In this document: piece after piece, positions 49,617 to 49,771 of the stretch
Layout of the letters: every line of letters starts with the position of its first letter
Numbering within the stretch: the first letter of the stretch is position 1
Assembly: GCA_017530965.1 (NCBI GenBank)
Contig: JAFXLS010000067.1
Location: 1-49,771 of the forward strand
Direction of reading: 5' to 3'
Length of the DNA stretch: 49,771 bases
Source: Fibrobacter sp.
Lineage (GTDB): Bacteria > Fibrobacterota > Fibrobacteria > Fibrobacterales > Fibrobacteraceae
The notes under the pieces: model-generated
What the model saw: only the letters and a program-made list of their open reading frames with translations
The model's database searches: none
Told to the model about the DNA's origin: nothing
Program-made: the position numbers and the translations under genes

Positions 49617-49644
49617 TGCGCCGTACAAATCAAGGAGTAGCTAA

Positions 49645-49771
49645 ATGCTCAAATCTACACTGCAACAGACCGATCCGGAAATCTACAACATCATCCAGGA
49701 AGAAGCCGAACGCCAGGAATATGGCATCGAACTCATCGCTTCCGAAAACTACACCTCCAAGGCCGTCATGG
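49645..49771 (+). CDS. glyA: serine hydroxymethyltransferase GlyA, N-terminal fragment cut by window edge
   Basis: The first 42 codons read [20 protein letters not shown] followed by [21 protein letters not shown], the conserved N-terminus of SHMT ([16 protein letters not shown]). The PLP-dependent enzyme interconverts serine and glycine and supplies one-carbon units on tetrahydrofolate, the pathway that also feeds PurT. CAAGGAG precedes the ATG. The rest of the gene lies beyond the window. Confidence 0.92.
   Translation, partial: MLKSTLQQTDPEIYNIIQEEAERQEYGIELIASENYTSKAVM

Overview
The window looks like a chromosomal piece of a Fibrobacter-type bacterium (phylum Fibrobacterota, gut fibre degraders). 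Evidence: two proteins carry the Fibrobacter succinogenes major paralogous (FISUMP) domain; two lipoproteins have the long poly-serine linkers common in this group; a secreted GH16 glucanase ends in a type IX-like sorting domain; the peptidoglycan ligase MurE carries the meso-DAP motif; several outer-membrane beta-barrels show a diderm envelope. All assignments come from reading the sequence; no database search was run.

Layout. 1-2.2 kb is an accessory patch: the tail of an IS3-type transposase, an ORF6N-domain protein and a two-gene minus-strand unit with a SLOG-type nucleotide-binding protein. 2.2-3.3 kb holds a WYL regulator divergent from the division operon. 3.4-17.5 kb is one long dcw (division and cell wall) operon: mraZ-rsmH-ftsL-ftsI-murE-murF-ftsW-murG-murC-ftsQ-ftsA-ftsZ, mostly overlapping genes, closed by a strong terminator. 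mraY and murD, which usually lie between murF and ftsW, are absent. 17.5-36 kb is a mixed region: an outer-membrane protein, purT, rsmE, a HAD phosphatase, lipoproteins, a FISUMP protein, a PAP2 phosphatase, an ArsR-methyltransferase fusion, a YfhO-like membrane protein, a TPR protein, the GH16 enzyme and a fused secDF. 36-40.3 kb is a minus-strand operon (YchJ-like, argC, obgE, smpB, amidase). 40.4-42.6 kb holds a TPMT-like methyltransferase, rlmN and an XRE regulator. A tRNA-Arg(ACG) and a class A penicillin-binding protein share a divergent promoter region near 42.9 kb. A redoxin, an Omp85-like protein and a FISUMP lipoprotein follow. The window ends in a roughly 500-bp gene-free but highly structured stretch and the start of glyA.

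Themes. Many genes serve the envelope: precursor synthesis (mur genes), septal synthesis (ftsI, ftsW), bulk synthesis (class A PBP), hydrolysis (amidase), export (secDF) and outer-membrane assembly (Omp85-like). Promoters repeatedly show a GCTATATTTG-like -10 region, and several genes begin only 6-9 nt after it without a Shine-Dalgarno sequence, which suggests leaderless transcripts.

The most unusual signals are: (1) a folded, probably transcribed non-coding region at 49.2-49.57 kb with a 122-nt hairpin and its own terminator; (2) a 144-bp repeat element inserted in frame at the signal peptide of the 47.8-kb lipoprotein, whose 3' 69 bp recur with one mismatch at 34.7 kb; (3) a G10 tract in that same lipoprotein gene; (4) a tiny ORF with hairpins coupled to the ftsZ stop; (5) a tRNA-Arg with two A-C mismatches in its stems.
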